From: Girardia tigrina
Taxonomy: Eukaryota; Platyhelminthes; Tricladida; Dugesiidae
DNA length: 64,000 nt
Assembly: GCA_001938485.1 (NCBI GenBank)
Contig: MQRK01230236.1
Coordinates: 1 to 64,000 of the forward strand
Direction: 5' to 3'
Shown here: positions 23,487 through 34,814 of the stretch, piece after piece
Layout of the letters: every line of letters starts with the position of its first letter
How positions within the stretch are numbered: position 1 is the stretch's first letter
Translations under genes and position numbers: made by a program
Notes under the pieces: generated by a model
Databases searched by the model: none
Seen by the model: the letters and a program-made list of their open reading frames with translations, nothing else
Told to the model about the DNA's origin: nothing

Positions 23487-23996
23487 GGGACCATCCATAT
23501 ATTATGTACGCACTGAAGGGGGATGGGGGCTGTTTAAATTTAAAAGATTTTGCGTATGGGTGCGTATGATAATGGGGGTGGGTAATTATTAAATATGTAA
23601 ACATGCAATGGTTTTCTTAAAAATATCTTTTTATTTTTCTGCTCTGTGAACACACCATCATTCTATCAACAAAGGTGGAATATAAAATCTAATAAAGAAT
23701 TAAATGTTGGTGTAAAAATATAGAGTTGGAATTGTAAGATTCCCTGACGCATATTGTTGTTGTTCTGTTCCTTTTCGCTTTACTAAAAATAAAGGGGATT
23801 TTGCATATAATGCACACAGCCAGCATTTGTTATGATACAGTGTTTGTTGGAAGAAATTTAGAACGTTGTATAAAAATAGTGGTTCGAGACTCAATTTGTA
23901 TGTGCTTATGGTAGTTCAAAATGTACAGGGTGCAATGGGGGGAGGAGGGGGGTTAAAATATTAACTTTTTTGCGTATGTAATAAATGGATGGCCTC
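23487..23996. mobile_element. MITE with GGGACCATCC-type ends
   Basis: A 510-bp non-coding element with inverted ends GGGACCATCCATATATTATG at the left and, inverted at the right, GAGGCCATCCATTTATTACA. Poly-G patches (about 23519-23527, 23576-23583 and 23937-23952) lie just inside both ends. It is flanked by TAA on both sides, which would fit a three-base TWA duplication of the PIF/Harbinger type. It abuts a PLE endonuclease relic that starts at about 24000, so it may have inserted into that relic. Confidence 0.7.
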
Positions 23997-23999
23997 TAA

Positions 24000-24240
24000 A
24001 GGGGTTTCACGGTATACATTTACACGAATAAACTAAATCGGAATATAATCCATTCGGAGTTCTAAATTTAGCGCTGATCAAACTTTATATGTTATATGAC
24101 ATAGAGACGATTTTAAAATTTAATAAACCATTTTCGTGGAATTTCATCATAGATGTTTTGGATTTTTTGAAACCCTCGGAGTAAAGGATATTAAAGCAAA
24201 AACCAAATTCATAATACTTATTATTAAACATCAATTGGTG
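24000..24240 (-). mobile_element. PLE endonuclease fragment
   Basis: The minus strand reads LYSEGFKKSKTSMMKF, LLNFKIVSMSYN, then TPNGLYSDLVYSCKC, parallel to LPYSEGFKHLKNSI and TPLGLCSDIVYQYTC of the 1.9-kb copy. The fragment stops at the MITE boundary near 23996. It is heavily decayed, and only the segment before the YIG motif remains. Confidence 0.65.
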
Positions 24241-24602
24241 TTTATGCATGTCATTATTTAACAATTTTCTTGTTCCTATTTTGAAATTTAATTAATTTTT
24301 TAATAAGTTAACTTTTCGACTTATAGAGTCATGAAATGTGTTTCGGATTATTTATCAGAGGGAAAATTCAATTCATATATAAATCTATAATTCTTTACCA
24401 TTTTGGTACTAGTAAATACAATTGTTTAGAATATTGTGACAAGAGATGAAAAAGGAATTAAAATTTTAGAATCCGAAACGAAGAAATCAATGGGTTAGTT
24501 TAAAATGGTTCTTGGACAAAGCATCACAGGACAAAACGTCACTCGGAGGAAACATCACTAAAACAAAATATCACATTTACCAAGTATTACAAATGAAATT
24601 AA

Positions 24603-24834
24603 CCCTACAATGCGCAATTTTTTTAATTATCATAAAACACGCGGTCAGTATTACAAACTGAACTGTCATTTTTGTTGACAAAATATATTGCATCTATGAC
24701 TTTATGGGCAGTTATCATTCCATAGACAATGTTTTTGGTTCACAGTATGTAAACACTCAAAGAATATCACATGATTAAAAGATATTGAGGTAAAATATGG
24801 TTGATTCAAATATGAATCACGGCGCATTGTAGGG
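24603..24834. mobile_element. piggyBac-type MITE (second family)
   Basis: 232 bp with perfect 13-bp inverted ends CCCTACAATGCGC / GCGCATTGTAGGG, flanked by TTAA at 24599-24602 and 24835-24838. The termini differ from the 11.4-kb MITE and the 51.6-kb piggyBac, so it is a separate family. It is nested within the 24.5-25.1 kb fold-back. Confidence 0.8.
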
Positions 24835-24973
24835 TTAAAGCAATATATTTTAAACATTTAAAATCTAAATGTTAATTGTGAGGAACGTTTGGATTGTGTC
24901 TCTTCTACCCAGATAGTTGATTAATATTTTAATTCTTATTATATAAAACTAATTCTATACGTTTCAGTACCAT

Positions 24974-25037
24974 GACCCTAACCCTAATTATAACCCCTAA
25001 CTATAACCCTAATCCTAAACCTTAACATTAACCCTAA
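24974..25037. repeat. Short degenerate CCCTAA repeat tract
   Basis: About ten imperfect CCCTAA-like units (CCCTAACCCTAATTATAACC and similar) in about 65 bp. They are too few and too diverged for a telomere, and lie inside a fold-back repeat. Confidence 0.7.
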
Positions 25038-25230
25038 AGTTATTTGTGATATTTTGTGCTTGTGATGTTTTGTCCGGTCACCGTTTAGAAGATATTTAGG
25101 TTCCAAAGTCAAAACGTGTCTTCATTCCAGAAAAGTATTATTTTCTATTGCATGGAATATTGACTTTCATATTCCCGAGACATATTTGATCAATATTGAT
25201 AAAATTTATTATCAAAAACTGAAAAGACAA

Positions 25231-25400
25231 TATGAGGAATGTCTTAATTTTTTGATGTTTTGTGTTTGTTTGTTGTATGTTGATTTGGGATTGTATCTCA
25301 TACCCAGATTGCTGATTAATACTTAATTATTATTAACTGAAACTAATTTCATTTAAGTTTCATGTTTATTTTTTAAAATTTAAAAATCGCTTTAAAATTT
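25231..25400 (+). repeat. Copy of the TGTGAGGAA dispersed repeat (5' part)
   Basis: This begins ATGAGGAATGTCTTAATTTT and includes GATTTGGGATTGTATCTCAT, CCCAGATTGCTGATTAATAC. It matches copies at 24.88, 43.65, 45.07 and (inverted) 49.16 kb. The 3' short reading frame is not recognisable here. Confidence 0.55.
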
Positions 25401-25786
25401 TGAATGATTTCTGTTCGAATTGTTATATATTATATTGTATTTCTTTGAACAAAATCTTACCCCTTTTTAATTGTATTTCAAGATTATTTTTATATAAATA
25501 TTTATTTGCTTGTTAAATAGCATACTTCATTGATAATATTAAAAGGTGAAAGGTTGTTTGGAAAAAAAACATCTCGGAGTAATTAAGTTGTTCTAAACAT
25601 ATGAGCTTCCGATGGGAAGTGAAATTTATTAATATATTGTATATTACACCTAGAAATTACAAGTTATATCGGATTATTGAAATTTTGCCGACAAGGTTTT
25701 CAAAAAATGAAGTTATCCCAATTACAATAAAATGACTTTCCAAATACAAAAAAAAACTCATACTAAAATTAACATAAAATAATATA

Positions 25787-27395
25787 CTGTGTGATTCATA
25801 AGTCGTCGTCTCAAGATATGGAACTATACTGCAATGTAATGTAAAACTTTTTGAATATGATATAAATGTATTACGACATGGTTTTTTACGCAGTACAACT
25901 TGAAGACATGAAAAGATAAAGGTTTTACAATAATTGTTCAAAATGTTCACAATTTTTCTGCAAACACAGATTGCATTGCTCCACAAAATTCGTGTAGCAT
26001 TTTCGAATGATGCGGTGATCAATGTCTGACAGCACTCTTGAAATGGCGCCTTGTAGTTCGTCGAGGTTCAGATAATTATTTTCGATGGCGTAAACTCGAT
26101 CTTTGATATAACTACATAACCATTTGTGTCAGGTATCGTCAAATCGGGAGACCGAGGTGGCCATTCCTGGGGTCCTCTACGATCAATCCATCTTTATGGG
26201 AAATGTTCATCCAGCCACGTTCGCGCTGCAATGCTGAAATGCGGGGGTGCGTTATCATGTTGATACCAGTGTTGCGTGTTATCTCCAACAAAAGGCAGCA
26301 ACTTTTGATTCAAAACGTCGATATATCGTACCTGGTTCATTGTTTCACGGATAATACTGAAAGTTATTCCAAGGTCGTAGGAAACAGCTGCCCAAACAGT
26401 TAATCCCGGCGATTTCATAGGCACACGAATCAAGCGATGTTCATACTCTTCAGAATAATAAAAAAGATTATGCTTTCGCACATGACCATTAAAGTAAAAC
26501 GATACCTCATCAGAAAAAATAATTCTTCTGCAAAAATTGGTGCCATTTTCGTTGATTATCCAAGAACAAAATTCAATTCTTCGATCTGGGTCATCTTCTG
26601 TTAACTCTTGTTGAAAAGAAAACTTGAAAGGCTTTTTTCTTTTTTATTCCTTTTCTTGCTTGTGGTAACGATGAACAGAACTCTGCGAAGTACCAAGGAC
26701 ACGTGCAACTCGTCGTTGATTTGCAGTATCGTTTTCATTCACATACTGAACAACACTTTCCTTCATGTGCTCATCAGATGGTCTTCCTGATCGCGGTTTT
26801 GTTGACAAATTCCCCGTTTCTTCGAATTTCTTCTTCCAATGCTGAACCTTTGTTCTCGGTTGCGATTCACGTTTGAAACGCTCTTTAAAAATTTGACACG
26901 CTTTTGTGCAGCTTTCATAAACGATTGCATGACTAGTGATGAAAACTTTATCTTTAATAGAAAATTCGACATTTCCACTTGCTTNNNNNNNNNNNNNNNN
27001 NNNNNNNNNNNNNNNNNNNNNNNNNNNNNNNNNNNNNNNNNNNNNNNNNNNNNNNNNNNNNNNNNNNNNNNNNNNNNNNNNNNNNNNNNNNNNNNNNNNN
27101 NNNNNNNNNNNNNNNNNNNNNNNNNNNNNNNNNNNNNNNNNNNNNNNNNNNNNNNNNNNNNNNNNNNNNNNNNNNNNNNNNNNNNNNNNNNNNNNNNNNN
27201 NNNNNNNNNNNNNNNNNNNNNNNNNNNNNTGGTGAACATTTTGAACAATTATTGTAAAACCTTTTTCTTTTCATGTCTTCAAGTTGTACTGCGTAAAAAA
27301 CCATGTCGTTATACATTTATATCATATTCAAAAAGTTTTACATTACATTGCAGTATAGTTCCATATCTTGAGACAACGACTTATGAATCGCACGG
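25787..27395 (-). mobile_element. Full-length IS630-type (Tc1/mariner superfamily) element with 164-bp inverted ends
   Basis: The ends are CTGTGTGATTCATAAGTCGT at 25787 and its near-perfect inverse ending 27395, each flanked by TA. The inverted repeats extend about 164 bp (25787-25950 against 27233-27395). The transposase is on the minus strand. The N-terminal HTH part is KVQHWKKKFEETGN, GRPSDEHMKESVVQYVNEND, RRVARVLGTSQSSVHRYHKQ (about 26870-26650). The catalytic part is RRIIFSDEVSFYFNGHVRKH, then 26481-26194 with YQHDNAPPHFSIAARTWLDE, PPRSPDLT, and after a frameshift at about 26110 RVYAIENNYLNLDEL to CEHFEQLL. The last codons lie inside the left inverted repeat. The 5' part is hidden by a 245-base gap. 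The copy is broken by a few frameshifts but structurally complete. Confidence 0.85.
26985..27229. other. Assembly gap (245 N)
   Basis: A run of N within the IS630-type element, between its HTH coding region and its right inverted repeat. Long inverted repeats are a plausible cause of the gap. Translations across it are meaningless. Confidence 0.98.
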
Positions 27396-27429
27396 TATAT
27401 TATTACAATTTTCTACAGCTATTCAAAAT

Positions 27430-29300
27430 TAATATTCAATATTACTATTACATTACTACAATACTTTTTAAGGTTCATTTTTTAAAATTCAAATGAACCT
27501 CTCTGAACTATCGCCGATGTTTGAGTTTGGCAATCCAAATCTTTTTTTCGTCCGCCATTAATCTCCAAATATTTAGATGGCAACAAGAAAATAATGAATT
27601 CAAAGCATTGTTGAATACCTCCCAATAATTTGTTGGTTTTTATGACAGTTATGTCTCTTTTTTCTTGTGGCCTTGACAATTTATCATAGCCATTAAAACA
27701 ATACTATTTGTTAGTTACGTCGATTTCCTTTGTTCTGTCTTGTTCTGATTTACTACCATTTAGTACCACTGAATCACGGTAGCTTTTAGGTCATTTTCGG
27801 ATACCATTATTTCTAATTATATTGCACATTTGTTATAATGTATTGTACTAAATTTTCGGTTTATCTTCTCTATTCCTGATTGCAGATTAGGCGCAGTTGC
27901 GTTGCCGTCGGCGGGGAATCAATGGGTCCCGGGAACATGGTGGGAAGAAATCTAACCTTACTGTTGGTGGTGTCAGTCTTCGTTGAAAAATCGAGCTTTA
28001 TTGTTTTAACAAAACTGAGAATATTATTTTTAAAGTTAAAGAAACCAAAAGCATATTCTGAATGAATGTTTTATAAAAAATTAGGTGTGTTTTTTATGAT
28101 TCAATCGTTGAAATAACATTTCTGACTTGTTGTCCTTGAAGGATTAGTCATATGCTCTGGCACAATTTGAAATTATTTTGATCATACATCATTTTCGGAC
28201 ATTATATGAGGTTACACAGCATTTTTTGTTAATTTTGGAAATGTAATCATGTTTTCTTTTACCATATCTCTTGCATTATCGAAATGAGTTTTCAAAATAT
28301 TTGATAATTATTTTTGATTGCCTGGTGATTTCAAAAGATTTTGAAAAGTTAGATTTCTCATTAAAATAAGTTTATTAATTTTTATAATATTTATTAAATA
28401 AATCAAATTAATATTTTTTAAATAATTATTTATCATTTTAATTATTATTCAATAAGTTTTGAGTGAATATTTTATTAAAATATTTATTTCCCCATTTGCT
28501 AAAAAAATAATGAGAATTAATTCATTAATCAATTTCGCTTAGAATGCAAATGTGTTGAGTATATAAAGTATAAATATTAAAAATTAATATTTGTTTTAAT
28601 TAAATGTGTATAATAAAAATTATTTACCTTTTTATTATATTAAATATAAATTATATATAAATAATTAAATTAAAATAAACAAAAGAAATAAAGAATGTAA
28701 TTTAAATAAAAGAATATTTTCATAGAAAGATATCTAAGTCATTTTAAAAGGTAAATAAGAAGAATTTAATATGAAAAGAATAATATATAAAGAGAAGGAT
28801 TTTAAAGAAAGGAGATTATATTTTTGAGACAATAAGTTCACAAGAAAATCTTAGTTTAAAGAAAAGAAAGAAAACCTTAATTATTTAATTTGAAGAAAGT
28901 AATTAAGAAAATCAATTGAAAGGTCAGGAATTCAAAGAATTCGCTTTGACCGAATAAACGAGATCACCCGCGAAGATCTCATTGAATTAATTAGAACTAA
29001 TTAATTCAACAATCACTTATATATAAACTCTCAGTGGAGTTTGCGAGATCATAAAAAGAAAAATCAAAAATCGAATTCGGCATTTGACCAAGAGTACGAA
29101 TTAAAAATAATAATAACTATATAATTATATTGACGATAACATATTTTTATTTATATTTCTAAAAATATCTGGAGGTAAGCGAAGCTTCGTTTCCTCCATT
29201 ATCCAAATTTTAAATTCCTAAATAAGCTAAGTTGTTTTTAAATTATTCCATAAAATTTGTATAAACCTGTACTTAACAAATAAATATTTATAAAAAACAT
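27430..29300. other. Gene-poor stretch
   Basis: Mostly AT-rich. A less AT-rich patch at 27880-27975 (open frame starting QIRRSCVAVGGESMGPGNMV after a TTGCAG) is coding-like for about 30 codons but unidentified. 28900-29060 contains a region with several TATA-like words and unknown origin. Confidence 0.4.
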
Positions 29301-29339
29301 CGTCTTTGTTTTAACTTTCGTTTTATTTTTGCAAATCAC

Positions 29340-29480
29340 CCTTATATCCCAACAAATGTACGAAAGTTTTGACAAAGATTGTTTTAAGGACAATCAAAAT
29401 TGTTGTTTAAATAAAAATATAAAAAGTCAAATTGGTGTTCTTAATAATAATAACTATTACGTTTGTGTTGTTTAAAATTA
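29340..29480 (+). repeat. 3' short-frame part of the TGTGAGGAA repeat family
   Basis: The ATG at about 29356 opens MYESFDKDCFKDNQNCCLNK and then IGVLNNN. It is clearly related to MSNDESFAESCPKDNSNCIE / VGVLNKN in the inverted copy at 48.7 kb. Similarity is at the protein level, which argues that the short frame once coded. Confidence 0.55.
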
Positions 29481-29639
29481 TAGTTTATTTTTTTCTGTAT
29501 AAAATATGTCATTAGACTTAGTAAACCAAGCCGACAAAACTTTACTTAAATCATCTGGTGAAATTAAACCATCTTTATTCCCCTTTCTTCTTTTGGACCT
29601 TAGTCGTTTGGGTCTACCAAATTATTTACAAACCTTCAC

Positions 29640-30070
29640 TACATCTCTCTATTTAAAACCTCTCTTTTCAGACCTTCCATGCTCAATCCTCTCCATTCTT
29701 TTAAGTCATCTTTCAATTGTTTCTTTGGTCTTTCTCTTGGTCTTTCTCCTTCCAATCTTAATTCAATCATAACCTTCACTATTTTTTGTTTTCTTATTCG
29801 ATGTCTGTAGAATTTTGGCTTCCTTCTCTTGATGGACTCTTTTATTGATTCCAGTCTTATTCCTAGTATGTCTGTCACTCTCTTCCAGAAAATGTCATTG
29901 ATCTTCTTTTCTTTCCATATGATATTCTTGTATCACTTCATTTCAAACGACTTAAGTCTATCCATGTTCTTTTAATTTATTGACCAACTCCCGCATCCAT
30001 AAAGAAGTGTTGCCTAGACTATAGTGATAGTGATAATAGCTTTATTAATCTTTATTCTGCTCTTCAGATT
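29640..30070 (-). pseudogene. LINE reverse transcriptase C-terminal fragment
   Basis: The minus strand from 30066 gives LKSRIKINKAIITITIV, ATLLYGCGSWSIN, KNMDRLKSFEMK, then the open frame 29878-29639: MTDILGIRLESIKESIKRRK, RLEGERPRERPKKQLKDDLK. L-L-Y-G-C-x-S-W plus a basic G-x-R-P-R-x-R-P tail is the standard end of many LINE ORF2 proteins. Two stops lie in the first part. The clade is unclear. Confidence 0.75.
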
Positions 30071-30810
30071 AGGGTTATACACTTTTAACGGTTAAACGCC
30101 TGTTTAAACGTTTAGTTTCATAATTTGTAGTAAAAAAAAACGTTATTTTTCTTCGATTAGACATAAAAATAGTTATCTGAACATTTTACAATCATATAAT
30201 TCTGCAAATGTACTTGCAATCAAATGTACCAGAAAAAGCGCATGTTATTGTTGGGTATTCAAAATATTCAAAGTTTATTATCAATCTTTTGATCGCAACT
30301 TTATACCTGACTCCAATAATTCAGTAGGCTCTTCCAACACAAATATATGAACAAATGAACACAAATAATAACTGTTATTTTTAATAACACAAATTTAAAC
30401 ACAGCTTCAAATAAATGTTTCATTCTTCAATTATCAATTACCGTTTGTGGTACAAATATAAATAACAATCCAACAATAATTAATAAACGCTGAACACACA
30501 GCTCTTTAATGTCAATACGTTTGTACGAGCGATACCGGTGAATATGGCAATTGTTTTAATCGTGTTCTCCTTTACAGGATACTTGATTACTAAGAGGAAA
30601 GAACAATAATAAAATTTTACTTCAAATCCTTTAAGGATTACAGCAAATTTCACTGGCTTCTCTTTATTCAAAATTTTCTTTGGAATTAAGTTGTGAGCTA
30701 AGTCAATTTTTCATTTACTTAAATAGCTATTTTTATTTATTTATTCAATTGATTTGATAAAACAAATTATAAAATATTTAAAAATATTAAGATACGTCAT
30801 GTTAATATTA

Positions 30811-31825
30811 GGGTGAACCAAAAGTCTTTTCGTATTTTCCTCGTCTTTTTGTTCAATTGTTTCTTATTACCAAATAAAGATATTTTATATACATGTGTTA
30901 TATATTTTTAAAGCTCTTGAACTGCTCTATCACAATATATATTAAAACTTCTAATTAGTCGTTAATATAATTTTTATGGTCTTTTAGAAAAATCATGGAA
31001 AATTTTGAAATTCGTATTCTTTTAGACCATAACAGGAAATAGGGCTTAAACGCAACTGCAACAACAAAGAAGATATGCGAAGTTGAAGACAATAATGTGG
31101 TCTCAAATCGTACTACACAAAATGAAGGCGAAATTGACCTCGGAGACAATGTACATTCAGGCCGACCTATCACCGTAGATTCCAGAGCAATTCGTGAAGC
31201 CGTCGAGACAAATCCGTCAATAAGTACTCGCAGATTGTCGGCCGAACTCGATATTCCTCAAACATCCATTGTACGACACCTTCACGCTCTTGGCAAGGTC
31301 AATAGGCGATGTCGAGAAGTGCTTCATGAATTGACACAAATTCAAGCCGAAAAGCGTTTCGAAACTTGTCAAAAATTGCTTGAAAATCCGCGTGATGACC
31401 GTTTTATCCGTCGAATTGTAACTTGCGATGAAAAGTGGGTTTACTTCAGTAATCCAGACCAACAAAATCTATGGTTGGACATCGGACAAATGGCGAAACC
31501 GGTAGCGAAACGAGATAGTTTCTCAAGGAAGGCACTTTTGTGTGTTTGGTGGAATTTTGAAGGCGTGATTCACTTAGAGCTGGTTCCAAATGGTCGCACC
31601 ATCGACGCTGACCTTTACTGCGCCCAACTTGATCGAATGTATGCGGCACTTGGCGAGAAATACCCCTCTTTGATCAATCGAAAGCGAGTTCTTCTACAAC
31701 AGGACAATGCATAACCGCACACCGCCAAACAAACAAAGAAAAAAAATCAAAAATCTCGACACCTTTGAACTTCTTTTACACCCAGCGTATCATCATCTTT
31801 TCTGCTCTATGGCACTCTTTCTTCG
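30811..31825 (+). mobile_element. mariner element, 3' truncated
   Basis: The left terminus GGGTGAACCAAAAGTCTTTT follows TA at 30809. The transposase starts at ATG 30995 (MENFEIRILLDHNRK), has a TAG after about 15 codons, then runs open to 31714: HSGRPITVDSRAIREAVETN, LSAELDIPQTSIVRHLHALG (HTH), IVTCDEKWVYFSNPDQQ (first D), ALLCVWWNFEGVIHLELVPN, RKRVLLQQDNA (second D). A TAA interrupts QDNA-PHTA; the frame resumes in fragments with FELLLHP then SMALFLRGRTC. The region of the third D is deleted and the right terminus is lost where the MULE begins. Sequence conservation is high, so decay is recent relative to its neighbours. Confidence 0.88.
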
Positions 31826-31834
31826 GGGTCGCAC

Positions 31835-34345
31835 TTGTTATTTAATAGCCGCAGTGAAGACGTGATTTTTTTCAGAAGCGACAGCAAAAGTGATCATACC
31901 AATTTAGAATCATCAAACAGGCTAATTAATGAATTAAAAGCAGAGTTAAAAAAATATTTTGATTTAAAATTTAAGTCAAAAGCAATTTTGGAAAAATTGA
32001 GAGAAAATAATGTTCAAATCTATAACAAAACGCAAATTTCAAATTGCATTAGTCAACTGCGACTGTGAGAAGTGGTTGCAATATCAATATCAGAATTCAT
32101 TTTTTAACACCAAAATTTATTAATATAACAACAATTCACATATCTAAACAAATTTTTCTGTTAATTTAATTATCTCGCCACAAATTAATCTATTAAACTT
32201 TTTCGATTCAATTTTTAAAATCTTGCAAATTTATTAAATAATTTTCACATTATTACTAAAAATTTATTTTAAAATTTATTTAAAATTGTTTATAACTTCT
32301 ATTAAAATATATAAATTGTTATAACTGTAAAAATATATTTATTTATAAATAAATATTTAATATTTAATGGTTTTCTTATCATTTTTAAACATATTTAATA
32401 AGCATATTAACATTAAAATATTGTACCTTTTAAATTAAAAAATGATAAATTATTCTGGCGAGTTGCAAATTTAAATTAACCCCTCATAGCGACAAAAGAA
32501 ATATGATCCGACAAAAATTAGTATTGGCGAGCTTGAGAAATGGTGCATTGACCACAATGAAGCAACGGACGACGATGACAAAGGTTATGTGGCAAAGCAT
32601 TTTGTAAATTATGGTGAAAATGATGATAATAAAGATATGAATGAAAAACAATTTCGAACTTTCTTTTCCACAAAACGGCTATTAAGAATGGCTATTAAAT
32701 CCAGCAGAGTCCATGCCGATTCAACATACAAATTGGGAAGGCATGCCAGTTTTGATAAGTGGTACAACTGATTTGGACCGGCATTTTCATCCTTATGGTA
32801 TCAGCATCTACACAAATGAAGCGAAACCAGACTTTGTATTTATTTTCCAAGCTTTGGTAAAATTAACTGAGAAAATTGGTGAAAAAATTAAAGTAGACAC
32901 ATTAATATATGATGGTTCCGATGGAATTCGTAATGCTTTCAAAGAACTGTTCAGCGAAAATGTGTTACTAATCATGTGCTGGATTCATACGCGTCGCAAT
33001 GTGGTGAAGAATATTCATTTAACCGATGAGGAATTTCATGAAAATATTATGGAAGATATCGATACACTTCCATTGGTATTCAGCAAAGACGTGTTTGAGA
33101 AAGCAAAAGATTTGTTTATTAAAAAGTGGCTTACCAGAAAATAAAAGGTATTAATCGCATACATGAAGTAAATCTGGTTATCAATGCATCAAAACTGATA
33201 CGAAGGAGTAGCTCATAACACACCATCACAAAAGAATGCGTTAGAATCGCACAATTTGGTTATAAAAAAAGAAGAAACATTCAGAGAAAGAATACCTTTA
33301 TCTCTGTTTTTGGAACAATGTTTGGACACAGTTTCAAAATGGTCAAAACAAAACGCAAACAATAATAAACAATTTAAAGAAAAACAAACTATTGAACTGC
33401 AAAAATGAACTGAAGGTTATCAATGGGCAAAAAGCAATAAAAAGTTACTTCAACAATACTTGAAAATTCAACTGAATATTATTGTCCAGCAGGCGATGAA
33501 ACCAACTCAAGTGAAGAACAATTTTGTATTCGTCAGGATGACAGGCTCGTACAGAGGCTGCTCGAAACACGGAAGGTGGAATCGTCGACCGAAGAGCTTT
33601 GTTCGAGCCAAGCGCATCGGTGACACTACTGTTCAATTCATGGAGATTATTGATCGACTCGGCGTCATCCACATTATTGTCGACTGCATCGACAGCGTTC
33701 AACCCGATACTGCCCGGAAACTCGTTAATATTATTCAGTAAAACATATTCTGATGTCGATTTTTGAGCATTAAATTCAATTGCTGGTTTGTTAAGGAGAA
33801 CCCGGGAAATATTATCAGAATTAATAACGTTTAAATATTCATCTGTGATCAGCATTATCGAAAGAAATATAACAGCGAAGAAAATTCTTTATTTGTTGCT
33901 TTAACTAAATAGCTTATTCAAACAATTACAAAGCTGACATTTAATTTTTTAATTCACTTAAATGCATGCAATTCTTTTCAATGATTTTCACGTAAAGGAT
34001 TTTTATCTTATTTACATTAATTTCCACTGAGTAAAATTCATACCAAAAATCACAAATGTGAAAAATTTCAAATTATTCCAATTGCCAAAAATAATTCATT
34101 CTAAGCCAAAATAGTTTTACATACAATTGAATTCGTTCCCGAAACCAAAAAACCGAGAATGTGGTGGCACACAACAAACAAATACAAAATATCAAAGAAA
34201 TGCGATGGAATACATTTGACCAATTTAAGAAGAGAGCTTTTGCCTTGCGGATTGTTACTCAACAAAACAGTGATTATATGTCAACCAAATGGATTGAAGG
34301 AAAATGTACTTGTCCAAGATTTCTCAAGCAATACATGTGTTGATT
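31835..34345 (+). mobile_element. MULE (Mutator-like) transposon remains
   Basis: Plus-strand Mutator-like transposase in pieces. 31880-32068: HTNLESSNRLINELKAELKK, then YDLT-like helix NNVQIYNKTQISNCISQLRL. About 430 bp of AT-rich DNA interrupts. From 32502: KYDPTKISIGELEKWCIDHN to SRVHADSTYKL, frameshift at about 32740, then WEGMPVLISGTTDLDRHFHP, FVFIFQALVKLTEKIGEKIK, VDTLIYDGSDGIRNAFKELF, VLLIMCWIHTRRNVVKNIHL (DDE core: HADSTYK, DGSDGI, CWIHTRRN). From 33210 the C-terminal region continues with HNTPSQKNALESHNLVIKKE to STEYYCPAGDETNSSEEQF. A foreign insert follows, then 34170-34343 MRWNTFDQFKKRAFALRIVT and WIEGKCTCPRFLKQYMC, the SWIM-type zinc finger. Ends were not found. Confidence 0.85.
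33535..34145 (-). other. Coding-like insert of unknown origin inside the MULE
   Basis: Between the MULE blocks ending EEQFCIRQ and resuming at RWNTFDQFKK lies about 600 bp that is not MULE. Its part 33540-33855 is much less AT-rich than the surroundings. On the minus strand an ATG at 33855 opens MLITDEYLNVINSDNISRVL, then GLNAVDAVDNNVDDAESINN, LHELNSSVTDALGSNKALRS, TIPPSVFRAASVRACHP, an acidic hydrophilic sequence with no known domain. It may be a captured host fragment, part of another element, or spurious. Confidence 0.35.
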
Positions 34346-34349
34346 GAAT

Positions 34350-34790
34350 ATTCTAAAATGTATAATAATGTATTATATTTTGATATTTGTTTAAATTTGA
34401 AGAAAAATAAATAAACCATAAATCGAAAGTGTTTATGATTTTAATTTTAAAATTATATATTTTTTATAAATAAATAAGATATTAAAGAAGGTTTAAGTAA
34501 ATAAAGGAAGAAAAGAAGGATAAATATTTACAAGAAAATAATAAATAATTAAAGAAAATTAAAAATAAAACTAGTTAATTAATAAATGACCAGTATAAAA
34601 GGTCGTTATTAATTAAAGTTAACGAGAGTTTTTTAAAAGTTCAAAGTTAAATTTATCTTGCAATCTTAATCAGTCTGGACGACGTCTAAAGAACGTCGCA
34701 TAAATTAGCACAAGAGAAAGAAAAGAGTGTATTTACACTCAGAGCGAAATATGAGAGTAACAAAAAAAACCGAAAGAATAACTGAATTGA
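34350..34790. other. AT-rich spacer between MULE and LINE
   Basis: There is no coding signal. AGTATAAAAGGTCG at about 34590 looks like a TATA-box core, with GACGACGTCTAAAGAACGTC downstream; function unknown. Confidence 0.3.
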
Positions 34791-34814
34791 AAAAAGTTAT
34801 ATATATATATACGA

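Larger units (their letters stand above)
24515..25080. repeat. Fold-back region with ACAAAACGTCAC-type arms and telomere-like core
   Basis: The left arm (24515-24580) contains GGACAAAACGTCACTCGGAG and ACAAAATATCACA. The right arm (25041-25080) contains the inverse TGTGATATTTTGTGCTTGTG and ATGTTTTGTCC. Between them lie a nested TTAA MITE (24603-24834), a copy of the TGTGAGGAA repeat (from about 24876) and a degenerate CCCTAA tract (24974-25037). It looks like an old fold-back DNA element since interrupted. No coding sequence. Confidence 0.5.

Noticed and set aside
24974-25037. Interstitial telomere
   Set aside because: The tract is only about 65 bp, heavily diverged, and lies between the arms of a fold-back repeat.
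26763-27432. Long open frames across the N run
   Set aside because: They owe their length to undefined bases; only the minus-strand transposase motifs outside the gap are meaningful.
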